Source: a virus
Direction: 5' to 3' (one strand)
IMG/VR virus record: IMGVR_UViG_3300013104_000001
Coordinates: 186,001 to 250,000 of that record
Length of the DNA: 64,000 nt
Within the stretch, counting starts at the first letter, position 1. The number at the start of each line of letters is the position of its first letter. A program made the position numbers and the translations under genes. A model generated the notes under the pieces. It ran no database searches. It saw only the letters and a program-made list of their open reading frames with translations, and was not told the DNA's origin. Shown here piece by piece: positions 23,696-31,858 of the stretch.

Positions 23696-24355
23696 ATGGA
23701 CAAAAGGGAGCTCGAATTACTCCAAATCGGCAGGCAGGTTGAAACTGAACAAACGTTGCAAATGGCGCCTTACCCGGTCTGCATTTCATTCATTACCAGT
23801 TATGATGAATGGGATGGTTTGATGAAATACCTTAGCCATCTTGATCCAGACTGTGAATCATTAGAGTATGTTGGCGAACTACAACGTACTGGTCCAACGT
23901 TTGTGTACTTAGAATATAACAACACCTGTTTGTATGTGCTGGGTATGCAGACGTATGACCCGAGCTACACTGTCGACTATTACCCTATGGTTCTTGGGAC
24001 CTTCATTAAGTTGGCCCAGCGTTTGATCATGGACCATTCCGACAGAATAGGACACGAGGTTCAACTATCACCTCAACCATCTGGCGCTATTATTGACTGG
24101 ATCTTACGTGAATGGATGGCGGTGCTAAACAACCGTTATAACACCAGATCAACTATGATGCCGAAAAGTGATTTCATTTTGGGTTGTAATGCACCTGAAT
24201 TAATGACCGCGACTTTTAAGGCATATAGGGTACTTGGTGCTAACGCGATTAACAATGCATTGCAGCGTGAATGTCATGCATTGTTAAATCATGTTGTTAC
24301 ACCTAATGACGTAGGTTGGCAAGCTACCACTTATTTCACCGGGGGTGACAAATGA
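23696..24355 (+). CDS. Inactive-looking paralogue of the HExxH pair downstream, 219 aa
   Basis: GAGG precedes the ATG. It aligns with the two following genes by overall plan: an N-terminal F/Y-rich strand pair, a central helix, a W-containing segment (DWILREWMAVLNN) and a shared end (DVGWQATTYFTGG). At the position of their HExxH helix it has TFIKLAQRLIMDH, so the zinc ligands are missing. It may be a regulatory or structural copy. The stop overlaps the next ATG. Confidence 0.65.
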   Translation: MDKRELELLQIGRQVETEQTLQMAPYPVCISFITSYDEWDGLMKYLSHLDPDCESLEYVGELQRTGPTFVYLEYNNTCLYVLGMQTYDPSYTVDYYPMVLGTFIKLAQRLIMDHSDRIGHEVQLSPQPSGAIIDWILREWMAVLNNRYNTRSTMMPKSDFILGCNAPELMTATFKAYRVLGANAINNALQRECHALLNHVVTPNDVGWQATTYFTGGDK

Positions 24356-25041
24356 CCAGGGATGAAGCATGGAAAACCCTTTCACCGTACATCGTGCATG
24401 GCGGGATCTATCGCTATAACTACATCTTTGTCTTTGACAGTGAAACGTTTGATTTGATAATCAAATGCTTGGCGGCTCTTGACGGATCAGATGATTCCGT
24501 CTGGGCAACTGAGGACCTTCAATTCAGGATGGCCGGTGTTACGGTGCATGGTCGAGTAAGAGGGCGCTTTGAGGGATATTGCGTCATTGGTGCCAGATAC
24601 CACGATGGTATTATTTTCGCCCCTAATTACGCTAAAGAGTTTATCGACACCTTAGCGCATGAAGCCGCCCATGTCGGTCAATTTATTTTACCGATTGAGG
24701 CCCCGCACGATACCTGGGTAGATAGGGAACCTCTTGCGTATCTGACTGGATGGCTAGTGCAACAAGGATTATTCCAGCTGGCTAAACAAAGAGGTGTGAC
24801 AACCGTATTTTCGCCACTAAATAACGACGGTGGCCCTAACGGTCGCTGGAACCTTTTGTTCAAACAGCTCTACGCTTATGGCGGTAATACGCAATTGATG
24901 AGCTACATGGCCGCACTGGGCCCCGCAACCATCAGTAGTGTTATTCGTGACCAAGCACACAAGCAGCTCAACCACACGGTCAATGTTACTGACAAAGGTT
25001 GGTCTTCGGTAACATTCTTTGACGGGAAGAAAAAGAAATGA
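24352..25041 (+). CDS. Putative zinc metalloprotease-like protein, 229 aa
   Basis: Residues 103-107, HEAAH, on a helix after APNYAKEFIDTLA, form an HExxH zinc site. A conserved REPLAYLTGW follows about 20 residues later and offers Glu126 as a third ligand, as in gluzincin-like proteins. No signal peptide. It overlaps both neighbours by ATGA and is clearly homologous to the 25038 gene (YxTxW after the site, and the ending WSSVTFFDG). The substrate is unknown; a virion or host protein would both be plausible. Confidence 0.65.
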   Translation: MTRDEAWKTLSPYIVHGGIYRYNYIFVFDSETFDLIIKCLAALDGSDDSVWATEDLQFRMAGVTVHGRVRGRFEGYCVIGARYHDGIIFAPNYAKEFIDTLAHEAAHVGQFILPIEAPHDTWVDREPLAYLTGWLVQQGLFQLAKQRGVTTVFSPLNNDGGPNGRWNLLFKQLYAYGGNTQLMSYMAALGPATISSVIRDQAHKQLNHTVNVTDKGWSSVTFFDGKKKK

Positions 25042-25658
25042 AGATGCCAGTCGGTTTATATGTCGATCGTTATACCAGACGCCTTGCCCCTTATAATCAG
25101 AGTTTCTTGTTTGTGACGTCTACGAGTGACTTCGATGAGATACTCGTTGAATTAGATCGTCGTGGTAAAACTGATCGGTGGTCTAAATATAAAGGGCGGT
25201 TCAGAAAAGAAGGCGGGTTGTGTCTTTCGGTTGGTGGTGGTCTGACATTGATTTGCGGCACGTATCATCCTGACGTTAGTTATAACTACATGATGGACCA
25301 TAAGTTCCTTTACGTTATGTCGCATGAGATCCAGCACTGTTTGCTTAATCTGGCAAAACGTATTGGGTTTAATCCGATAAATGAAAACGAACCTCACACC
25401 TACATGACTAACTGGGTGATGGAGCAGTTGTTCGCGTATATGCGAGATTATCATCAGGTGGTGTTCACCTCAGTTAAGACTGACCATAACCGGCTTATGT
25501 TCCATATTCGTCAATCAGGTGCACTCCCTGCTCTGGATTTAGTTCCTGCTGGACATATAAGGGATGCGCTAGCAAGGGAAGCTCGGGCAATGGTGAATAA
25601 CGAGGTGACGATCTTGCCATTTGGTAATGCGCAGTCTGTCACGTATTTCGATAAATAA
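25038..25658 (+). CDS. Putative zinc metalloprotease-like protein, 206 aa
   Basis: Residues 96-100, HEIQH, form an HExxH site; NEPHTYMTNW with Glu118 repeats the third-ligand segment of the upstream paralogue. It starts by ATGA overlap. The C-terminus ends in SVTYFDK, shared by the trio. A terminator hairpin with TTTATG follows, so the three genes form one unit. The family was not recognised more closely. Confidence 0.65.
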   Translation: MKMPVGLYVDRYTRRLAPYNQSFLFVTSTSDFDEILVELDRRGKTDRWSKYKGRFRKEGGLCLSVGGGLTLICGTYHPDVSYNYMMDHKFLYVMSHEIQHCLLNLAKRIGFNPINENEPHTYMTNWVMEQLFAYMRDYHQVVFTSVKTDHNRLMFHIRQSGALPALDLVPAGHIRDALAREARAMVNNEVTILPFGNAQSVTYFDK

Positions 25659-25661
25659 TAA

Positions 25662-25799
25662 CTGGCCAGGGATTACCCTGGCCTTTATGCTAATAAAGGT
25701 ATCGTTCCACAGTTCTTGTCAGGGCGAAATGGCACCACGCCATTCCGTAAGCTGGCTACTATGGATGCGGATCAATTCGTTGCTTTGTTAAAAGGATAA
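25662..25799 (+). pseudogene. Coding-like frame without a start codon
   Basis: In this frame the bases from about 25690 to the TAA at 25797-25799 read ANKGIVPQFLSGRNG and then TTPFRKLATMDADQFVALL, which looks like protein rather than chance, but there is no ATG, GTG or TTG with a ribosome site except an ATG 12 codons from the end. It could be a decayed small gene or use an unusual start. Confidence is low. Confidence 0.25.
25664..25689 (+). terminator. Hairpin followed by TTTATG
   Basis: GGCCAGGG-ATTA-CCCTGGCC (25664-25683) is a perfect 8-bp stem and TTTATG follows at 25684-25689. It closes the metalloprotease-like trio. Confidence 0.8.
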
Positions 25800-25803
25800 T
25801 AAC

Positions 25804-26505
25804 ATGGGTATGTACACCGCTATTTCGTTTCGTCTGAAAGTCAGAAAGAATACACCGTTGCCAGTACTGGAATTCATGGACGAGTTCTTCTATGAGGGTA
25901 ATACGCGGGAAGCGTTAGAAAAGCTGCAGAAGGAAACGGGGATCAAAATCCAGTCTACTGCAATTGCACTTACTGGTACCGATTACAACATGAGCGACAT
26001 CGACGATATGGCTTGTATGATTCGTCAGCATTCCTCCAGCTTCGAGTCATGGTACTGGACCGTTAAAGAAGACAAGGGTGATTACTGGTTGTATGAGACC
26101 CGTGCCAGTTGTAAGCGTCCTAAGTTAGAACTGTCAGCGATGTTAATCCAGGCACTGTTACCATGCCTGGTCATCGAAGAAGGTGATGTCGTTTTACGTT
26201 CACTCTACGAAGATGCTGGGTGCGAACGGGTATTGGCGCTGGTTAATGGTAAGATAGTTGAAGAAACCGGTTACGACTATGGGGATGAATGGAACAGCCC
26301 GTGGAACGAAACGGCAAAGATCGATTATGTTAGCGGTGACTTTAGTCTGATTGCACACGAGCGTGTTACCGAGGAAGAAGAGTTTACTCCACCTTGGACA
26401 TTGCAGGAACTCCGTGCCGGTGAAGAAAAAGAACGGTTAGAAAAAGAAGCAGAACACGAACGAATTCGTAAGTCAGGTGGCGGGTTCGGATTTGGCGGCT
26501 GGTAA
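25804..26505 (+). CDS. Unknown protein, 233 aa
   Basis: AAAGGATAA precedes the ATG. The N-terminal GMYTAISFRLKVRKNTP begins a beta-rich domain of about 195 residues with several Trp-Tyr pairs (FESWYWTVKEDKGDYWLYE). It is followed by a charged helix (EEKERLEKEAEHERIRK) and a glycine-rich end (GGGFGFGGW). The layout is typical of phage proteins that interact with others through the C-terminal helix. The function is unknown. Confidence 0.75.
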   Translation: MGMYTAISFRLKVRKNTPLPVLEFMDEFFYEGNTREALEKLQKETGIKIQSTAIALTGTDYNMSDIDDMACMIRQHSSSFESWYWTVKEDKGDYWLYETRASCKRPKLELSAMLIQALLPCLVIEEGDVVLRSLYEDAGCERVLALVNGKIVEETGYDYGDEWNSPWNETAKIDYVSGDFSLIAHERVTEEEEFTPPWTLQELRAGEEKERLEKEAEHERIRKSGGGFGFGGW

Positions 26506-26535
26506 GTAACAATTAAATTTAACTGGGAGTGTGGC

Positions 26536-27576
26536 ATGAAACGTCTTGATGAACCAGAATTCTTAAAAAGAGAATTGAAGAACGTAAACTATATTGCTGA
26601 CCTGAAGGGAGTTAATTGGTTGGCACGGTTGAATCGTGCTCTGACTGAGAAACAAGGTAAGGTTATTCCTTATAAGTTCTTGCTGTCTAGTGATTTAGTC
26701 AATCTGTTCAATGGCATTAAAATTAACAGATCGGATAGCACTCGCAGTGCATTCGCTGACCTTATAGAAGATCGCATTCAGGCAGACTACTATATGTCAG
26801 CCACACTGATCATGTGGATGTGGGGTATTAACCGCGTTGTTCACCGTATACCAGGCGAAGTCTTTAAGGCAGCTAACCAGGACTACAATCTGGAATCAGT
26901 TCCAATTGAGCCGTTGTTGAAACTCCCTCAATGGACGACTTGTATAGCGATGGACTGGAATGGTACAAACCCCGATGACCATAATCAATGCCAACGGTTC
27001 ATGATGTACGCTCTGGTCATGCTTAATGGGAAAGAGTATCTACAAATTGAGGTATACACATCACGCCCTGATGATCAGATAGTGCCAGGCACCCGTGACC
27101 ACGTAACTTTCTCAATTCTTATCGATACCTCCATGAGTAACGTTAAAGCAGGATTTGATCAAGCGTTAATCGATATCCCAAAAGAAGATGGTCGTGAAAT
27201 ATCACAAGGTGTTCGCATCAGTGATAATGACGAACTACTGTATGATCTCATTACCATGATATCGTTAGTCAATGGCGAGCATCGTAAAGCAGAGCTCGGT
27301 AAGACCGATGTCAAATGGCCGGGCTATCAGATTCAGGGTACGTCGGGTTACAAGATCCGCCCGCGTCTGAAAGCCGTGGAATTCATGGTTGGTGATCAAT
27401 ACGTCCCACAATTACGTGCCGCTGGTTTCACCGGTGAGCGTGGTCAACGTAAAAGCCATATCCGTTGTGGACATTGGCACACGTACTGGCTGGGTCCTCG
27501 TAGTGGTCCTCGTACTCAGGAACGGTATTGGCTCTTGCCGATTGTTGTGTCGGGAAGGACTCCAGAAGATCTCTAA
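26536..27576 (+). CDS. Unknown protein, 346 aa
   Basis: CTGGGAG precedes the ATG. Residues 1-130 are helical, the rest beta-rich. The C-terminal 60 residues (VRGQRKSHIRCGHWHTYW is approximated by GERGQRKSHIRCGHWH) are rich in Arg, His and Trp and hold one Cys with several His, which could bind a metal or nucleic acid; this is not established. No known family was recognised. Confidence 0.75.
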   Translation: MKRLDEPEFLKRELKNVNYIADLKGVNWLARLNRALTEKQGKVIPYKFLLSSDLVNLFNGIKINRSDSTRSAFADLIEDRIQADYYMSATLIMWMWGINRVVHRIPGEVFKAANQDYNLESVPIEPLLKLPQWTTCIAMDWNGTNPDDHNQCQRFMMYALVMLNGKEYLQIEVYTSRPDDQIVPGTRDHVTFSILIDTSMSNVKAGFDQALIDIPKEDGREISQGVRISDNDELLYDLITMISLVNGEHRKAELGKTDVKWPGYQIQGTSGYKIRPRLKAVEFMVGDQYVPQLRAAGFTGERGQRKSHIRCGHWHTYWLGPRSGPRTQERYWLLPIVVSGRTPEDL

Positions 27577-27586
27577 CCTACATTAC
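27577..27586 (+). promoter_or_regulatory. CCTACATTAC promoter-like motif
   Basis: CCTACATTAC starts immediately after the stop of the preceding gene and about 40 bases before the ATG at 27626. It is identical to the motif at 36748-36757. Confidence 0.5.
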
Positions 27587-27625
27587 GTAGATGAATAACC
27601 AATCCAAATTACTTTAGGGTGTATT

Positions 27626-28372
27626 ATGCAAATTCTTGGCCTGAGTTCTTTTCCGTTTAGTGATAGTTTAGCCAGCATGATGTCTAGCGGCGATACCGGC
27701 ACGGTATTATTCAATCCGAAAGAATATGTTGCGTGGACTAACCTTAAGTTCATCGGCAGTGGCAATCGTGTTGATCGCGGTATGCTGGCATTGGATGGCA
27801 GTGCTGTGGCGCTGGTTAATAGCCGTCAACTCAGTTATAAGGACGCGCTCTCCTATGAGAACTGTCATCATGGCTGTCATGTCATTATCTTTAAAGGCTG
27901 TGATCAAACACGAGATGGTGTGGTATTCATCACAGTAAGTTCGGTAGACAATCTGGCATTAATCACTGAATCAGAAAATCTACCCGACCAAGTGGTTATC
28001 GCGTCTTCATTCAGTTTTAATGATGGTAAGATCCCAGCCCTTGAGAAAGAACTCAAGCGTTGTGGTTATTCCTTACTGGGTGATGACAATACCTTCCGCC
28101 GTGGTGGTCACAAATGGTCTCATGCTGTTGTCGATATTGAAGCCAGCGTGATCATTGGCTATATCACGGCTAGCGGCAAAAGTCCGGGTAATGAAGATGA
28201 AGATGACACGGTATTATCTATTAGCGATATGATGTCGCGCATGAGTAAACGTACTCCTCGTCCTTCGTCAGTCGATCTGAACATTTCAACCACTGACGTG
28301 GTGTTGATCAAAGCATTGATCGATTTCCATGAGAAAGTGAATGAGTTAGAAACGGTGGATGAAGACGACTGA
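27626..28372 (+). CDS. Unknown protein, 248 aa
   Basis: TTAGGG precedes the ATG, and a promoter-like motif lies just upstream. The protein has an alternating strand pattern with a Cys/His cluster around residues 78-93 (ENCHHGCHVIIFKGC) that could bind a metal. The C-terminus is acidic (NELETVDEDD). The fold loosely recalls Ntn or beta-sandwich proteins, but I cannot name it. Confidence 0.7.
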   Translation: MQILGLSSFPFSDSLASMMSSGDTGTVLFNPKEYVAWTNLKFIGSGNRVDRGMLALDGSAVALVNSRQLSYKDALSYENCHHGCHVIIFKGCDQTRDGVVFITVSSVDNLALITESENLPDQVVIASSFSFNDGKIPALEKELKRCGYSLLGDDNTFRRGGHKWSHAVVDIEASVIIGYITASGKSPGNEDEDDTVLSISDMMSRMSKRTPRPSSVDLNISTTDVVLIKALIDFHEKVNELETVDEDD

Positions 28373-28443
28373 AAGGTCGTTTAACCAACGTAAAAGCTAA
28401 CATAATTAACCGATAGTATACGTAATAAGTAAATGGGGGCGCT

Positions 28444-29097
28444 ATGAGTATGTTAGGTGGTGGCTTCGGTGCAGTGGGTGCATTGATGTCTAGTAATAAT
28501 GGGCGACCGACACCTACGGCAATGGAGTATTTCAATAGCCAATATCAGGGAATGATGCAGGCAGCCCAGAACGTCGGTAGTGTTGCATTGCAGCAAGTAT
28601 ACCAGGTGGCGACAAACATGTATGATAACCTCATGCAGTCTCGTCCGTGGGAACTGGCTGAAGCAGCATTACGTCAGACCGTGCACATGTTCGATCCAAA
28701 CACAGTGCGACAGTTGCTGAACATCGCAGACTTCCAGACAGCCAAGCCCGTCATGCAGCGTTGGGTAATGGCACAGCCGGATATCCGTGAGATGTATCAT
28801 CAGCAGCGTATTGATGGTTATAGTGAAACGTATCTCGATGCGCAGCCAGGGCGCACCGGTATTGATCATTATGATTATCGTCGTGCAACAACTGACATGG
28901 TTCAGTTTAATGGGTCTGAAGAGAATCCGTTAGAGAGCTGGCAGTCTACTACGCATTATGAACGACTGGTTGAGCATGATCGTGATCTGACCTTCTATGA
29001 GAAACGTGATGTCCAGGTGACCTGGGATCGTTGTTTACACCTCATGGCGACTCAGGCATATGACCCAACCTCGATCTTCAATGTGAAGCTGGCTTAA
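28444..29097 (+). CDS. Unknown, possibly virion protein, 217 aa
   Basis: GGGGG lies before the ATG. The N-terminus is Gly/Met-rich (SMLGGGFGAVGALMSSNNG), followed by a Gln-rich amphipathic helical part (residues 25-110) and an acidic, aromatic C-terminal region. The lack of enzyme motifs and the glycine-rich head fit a small structural protein. The function is unknown. Confidence 0.7.
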   Translation: MSMLGGGFGAVGALMSSNNGRPTPTAMEYFNSQYQGMMQAAQNVGSVALQQVYQVATNMYDNLMQSRPWELAEAALRQTVHMFDPNTVRQLLNIADFQTAKPVMQRWVMAQPDIREMYHQQRIDGYSETYLDAQPGRTGIDHYDYRRATTDMVQFNGSEENPLESWQSTTHYERLVEHDRDLTFYEKRDVQVTWDRCLHLMATQAYDPTSIFNVKLA

Positions 29098-29102
29098 TTC
29101 AT

Positions 29103-29129
29103 GAGGAGGGCTTAGGTCCTCCTCTTATG
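29103..29129 (+). terminator. Hairpin followed by TTATG
   Basis: GAGGAGG (29103-29109) pairs with CCTCCTC (29118-29124), followed by TTATG (29125-29129). It lies directly after the 28444-29097 gene. Confidence 0.75.
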
Positions 29130-29146
29130 CTGATCAAGGAGTCAGT

Positions 29147-29362
29147 ATGTCAAATGAAGCAAAACGTCTGCAGATCGATATCACGGCTGAAGGCCATGCA
29201 AAACTGCTGGCACTGAAAGAGAAGATGGATACCGCTTCAATGGGATCTGTTGTGAACCGTGCCCTGACAATCACAGATCGTTTGTTCACGGCTAAAGCAA
29301 TGAACAGTAAAATCCTTATCGTTGACCAAGACGGTAAGACGACTGAAATCGAATTACTGTAG
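29147..29362 (+). CDS. Ribbon-helix-helix-like small protein, 71 aa
   Basis: AAGGAG precedes the ATG. The first 45 residues (RLQIDITAEGHAKLLALKE, then ASMGSVVNRAL) fit the strand-helix-helix layout of Arc/CopG-type DNA-binding proteins, including the Gly/Ser turn between the helices. The C-terminal 20 residues form a short strand pair. It may repress or activate phage or host promoters as a dimer. The assignment is by pattern only. Confidence 0.6.
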   Translation: MSNEAKRLQIDITAEGHAKLLALKEKMDTASMGSVVNRALTITDRLFTAKAMNSKILIVDQDGKTTEIELL

Positions 29363-29370
29363 AGGTTAGC

Positions 29371-29595
29371 ATGGCCTGGTCTAAACGTCGTGCTAAACGT
29401 CGCATCATTCATTTACGTGGTTTTCACTATCGTGTTCAATCACGCAGTATTGCAATCTGGGAACGTTTTCGCGAACAACAACATCACCAATTTGGATCTG
29501 GTATTGATCTGATGATGTTAGTCAATCCAACAACTGGTAACCCAATAGGAGCCGACCGTGGCCTTAAGCAAAACAAAAATAAAGCGTCGTACTAA
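29371..29595 (+). CDS. Small basic protein, 74 aa
   Basis: AGAGG precedes the ATG. The N-terminus is very basic (MAWSKRRAKRRIIHLRGFH), suggesting nucleic-acid or ribosome contact. It overlaps the next gene by 38 bases. The function is unknown. Confidence 0.6.
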   Translation: MAWSKRRAKRRIIHLRGFHYRVQSRSIAIWERFREQQHHQFGSGIDLMMLVNPTTGNPIGADRGLKQNKNKASY

Positions 29596-29842
29596 CGCAT
29601 ACCACAATTACAAAACGCTGGTTGCACGCATTAGCTATAAATGCATGACACTCAGCATGGCTGATCAGGACCTTAAGGCGAAGATCAATCGCTCGGGCGC
29701 CGCCATAGGTAGTGAAGAGTACGCGCACTGCATTGATGGGCGTAAAGGTCTCAAACGCGAGATCTTCCGTCTGCGTCACATTCAAGGGCGCCGTCGCATT
29801 GTTAATGCCGATAAGATCAAATCGGCAATCAGCCAGTATTAA
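29558..29842 (+). CDS. Small basic protein, 94 aa, GTG start
   Basis: AGGAG lies at good spacing before the GTG at 29558. The product is basic and helical (MALSKTKIKRRTNAYHNYK; GRRRIVNADKI), similar in charge to the preceding gene's product. The three small genes 29147-29842 form one unit closed by a terminator. The function is unknown. Confidence 0.6.
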   Translation: MALSKTKIKRRTNAYHNYKTLVARISYKCMTLSMADQDLKAKINRSGAAIGSEEYAHCIDGRKGLKREIFRLRHIQGRRRIVNADKIKSAISQY

Positions 29843-29845
29843 TAG

Positions 29846-29875
29846 AAGGGACTTCGGTCCCTTTATTTTTTTTTA
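29846..29875 (+). terminator. Intrinsic terminator with UUCG loop
   Basis: AAGGGAC-TTCG-GTCCCTT (29846-29863) is a perfect stem with a stable tetraloop, followed by ATTTTTTTTT. This is a classic rho-independent terminator. Confidence 0.85.
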
Positions 29876-29890
29876 ATAAAATGACATACA

Positions 29891-29934
29891 GAAAATCTCA
29901 GGTCTATATAACGGCACTGATAGAGTAATCTAAA
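29891..29934 (+). promoter_or_regulatory. Extended promoter-like element, copy 1
   Basis: CAGAAAATCTCAG (about 29889-29901), TCTATATAAC (29903-29912) and GATAGAGTAATCTA (about 29919-29932) occur in this order. The last block is shared with the ChmA promoter region and the first with copy 2 at 30495-30518. The element lies 20 bases before the ATG at 29953. Confidence 0.6.
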
Positions 29935-29952
29935 TTAACTTGTGAGGCTATA

Positions 29953-30483
29953 ATGAAAAACACCACTTTCTTAATTGAAACGCTTAAACGCACTTTAGAA
30001 GAACTGGATCGGTCAGTGCTGTCAACTGAAGAGAAAGTTCAATTAACTACTATGGTTGAGAAAGAACACTTTATTAAACTGTTTGGTATTTCCGAAGAAG
30101 TGACTACCCAGCTGACCGAACGGGCATTATCCGAATTAACTGATTACCAGTTCAACAGTGTTTACGCCGGGGTAGAGCTAGTCGGTAATTTTGACTGGGT
30201 AATATCCAAGGATGGCTCGGTTGTGGTAAGGCGACCGCCTCACAGTGGTAGTAACCATTGGGTACCGCCGGTTAATCACTTCGTGTTTAGACTGATCGAT
30301 GAAGGCCGCAACATGTTGAGTGAAGAAACTAATTTACTTATTATCAGAATTGAAGACACTCGCACTAAAGAAGTCTTCTCGGTTAATTTTGAAGTTATTG
30401 ATACCTTAACAGGTTACAATGTTTTCAGAATGATCGAACGTTATCTGCCTGGTCATTATAAAGCAAGCACCAAGAAACTGTAA
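29953..30483 (+). CDS. Unknown protein, 176 aa
   Basis: GAGG precedes the ATG and a strong promoter-like element lies just before. The N-terminal half is helical and charged; the centre (NFDWVISKDGSVVVRRPPH) and the rest are strand-rich. It starts a cluster of five very small genes to 31821 that look like early host-interaction genes. The function is unknown. Confidence 0.7.
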   Translation: MKNTTFLIETLKRTLEELDRSVLSTEEKVQLTTMVEKEHFIKLFGISEEVTTQLTERALSELTDYQFNSVYAGVELVGNFDWVISKDGSVVVRRPPHSGSNHWVPPVNHFVFRLIDEGRNMLSEETNLLIIRIEDTRTKEVFSVNFEVIDTLTGYNVFRMIERYLPGHYKASTKKL

Positions 30484-30494
30484 AATATGAGTTG

Positions 30495-30533
30495 CAGAAA
30501 ATCTCAGACCTATATGACTGTGGTGATAAAGAG
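30495..30533 (+). promoter_or_regulatory. Extended promoter-like element, copy 2
   Basis: GCAGAAAATCTCAG, CCTATATGAC (30509-30518) and GATAAAGAGTA follow in the same order and spacing as at 29891. The copy lies about 55 bases before the ATG at 30574. Confidence 0.6.
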
Positions 30534-30573
30534 TAGTAAATACTCTTCACCTTATTCTAACTGGGATTAAAAC

Positions 30574-30816
30574 ATGAGCAAAGAAAAAGTAATTATCGCA
30601 GTTACCTTGATTACTGGCGTTGTCAGTATTGCGCACTCTGCTTTGACGGCAATTCGATCTATCAACCGTATGAAGTATATCGCTAGCAAAACAAACTACT
30701 CAATGGCAATCTGCGCACTGCAGGAAGTCCGTCGGGCTAACGAAGGTAATCCTGAAATTCTTCAGAAGTGCGATCTCGAAATTATTAAACTGACTGCTGC
30801 ATCAGCAGCCCTGTAA
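30574..30816 (+). CDS. Small membrane-anchored protein, 80 aa
   Basis: CTGGGA precedes the ATG. Residues 6-26 (VIIAVTLITGVVSIAHSALT) form one probable membrane or hydrophobic helix, followed by a basic loop and a helical tail. It belongs to a cluster of short proteins behind an early-type promoter. The function is unknown. Confidence 0.6.
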   Translation: MSKEKVIIAVTLITGVVSIAHSALTAIRSINRMKYIASKTNYSMAICALQEVRRANEGNPEILQKCDLEIIKLTAASAAL

Positions 30817-30862
30817 TACAACCCGTAGCAATTCAACTTAACTTAATGTAAGGATCTTTAAA

Positions 30863-31156
30863 ATGGAAATGACTTTCGAACAGCAGACTTCATACCTGGA
30901 CAACGTTGATGCAATGAATGCAAAGGCAGCTGAGCTTGAAAACGAAGCAGCTGAAATGTATGCACGTGTAGAGAGCATGGCAAAAGAACTCCAGCACATC
31001 ACCTGCCAGCGTGCTTTCAACATTAAGTTCCGTGCTTACCAGGCACTGCTTAACGAAGCTGATATCGCTGCAGATGCAGCTAAACTTGCCCGTAGCATGG
31101 CGCGTACCGCCATTGTTAAATTCTGCGAAGAAACGGACATCCAAACTTACCACTAA
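30863..31156 (+). CDS. Small helical coiled-coil protein, 97 aa
   Basis: GTAAGGA precedes the ATG. It is almost wholly alpha-helical and Ala/Glu-rich (MNAKAAELENEAAEMYARV), consistent with a coiled-coil hairpin, with two Cys in the second half. High-frequency codons suggest strong expression. The leader before it resembles the one before 31369. Confidence 0.65.
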   Translation: MEMTFEQQTSYLDNVDAMNAKAAELENEAAEMYARVESMAKELQHITCQRAFNIKFRAYQALLNEADIAADAAKLARSMARTAIVKFCEETDIQTYH

Positions 31157-31189
31157 TAATTACTTACTAATCGCCACTAGGAAAACACC

Positions 31190-31345
31190 ATGAACGAGAT
31201 CATCTCAAACGCAGGCTACATCGTTTTGACAATCTCACTGGTAGTGGCGATTGTTAAAGTAGTTAAATCTGATGACAAGTACATCGCAGAAACTGAGCGT
31301 CTGATCAACGACGCTACTGCAAACTAATCGAACCAATCCAACTTA
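31190..31345 (+). CDS. Single-pass membrane microprotein, 51 aa
   Basis: TAGGAAAACACC precedes the ATG at 31190; the frame ends at TAA 31343-31345. Residues 8-25 (AGYIVLTISLVVAIVKVV) form a membrane helix, followed by a charged helical tail. It is similar in layout to the products of 30574 and 31369. The function is unknown. Confidence 0.6.
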
Positions 31346-31368
31346 ATTCAATTGTAAGGAATACCGCT

Positions 31369-31821
31369 ATGTCAAATTCAATGATCGTAATGTTAACCAT
31401 GCTGGGTGTTATCGCTTCAGTTGGTCTGTTCTCTTTCGCTAAGAGCCTGTCTCCACGTCATGCTCTGATGACCGCTTATGCTTACTTGGATAAGAAGATC
31501 GGTGATAACGCCGGTTCTGAGAAAGGTGTTGAGATCAACTGTCTGCTGAACCTGCAGGAAACCAACTATGCGATGATCGTAGGTAACTACTTCACGCGTG
31601 CTAAAGAGAAACAAGACTGGTTAGTAAAAGAAGCAGTTGAAATTGAACTGACTGCACGTCAGCAACTCATGCTGCTTGATTCATTACTGAATCTGAATAC
31701 CCGTCCTGAACAAGCAAAGAAAATCATTAAAGTGCGTTCAGTAAAAGATATCGTTGAACTGGCTGTTACATATGCACGCGACAATCGTAAGATTGAAGCG
31801 CCGCTGGCCCTGTTCCATTAA
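31369..31821 (+). CDS. Membrane-anchored protein, 150 aa
   Basis: GTAAGGA precedes the ATG. Residues 4-25 (SMIVMLTMLGVIASVGLFSF) form an N-terminal membrane anchor; the remaining 125 residues are helical and soluble-looking, with a strong Leu/Lys/Glu content. It closes the small-gene cluster, and a terminator follows. The function is unknown. Confidence 0.65.
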   Translation: MSNSMIVMLTMLGVIASVGLFSFAKSLSPRHALMTAYAYLDKKIGDNAGSEKGVEINCLLNLQETNYAMIVGNYFTRAKEKQDWLVKEAVEIELTARQQLMLLDSLLNLNTRPEQAKKIIKVRSVKDIVELAVTYARDNRKIEAPLALFH

Positions 31822-31858
31822 TTTAATGCTGTAGTCTTCGGTCTGACCATATGGTCGG

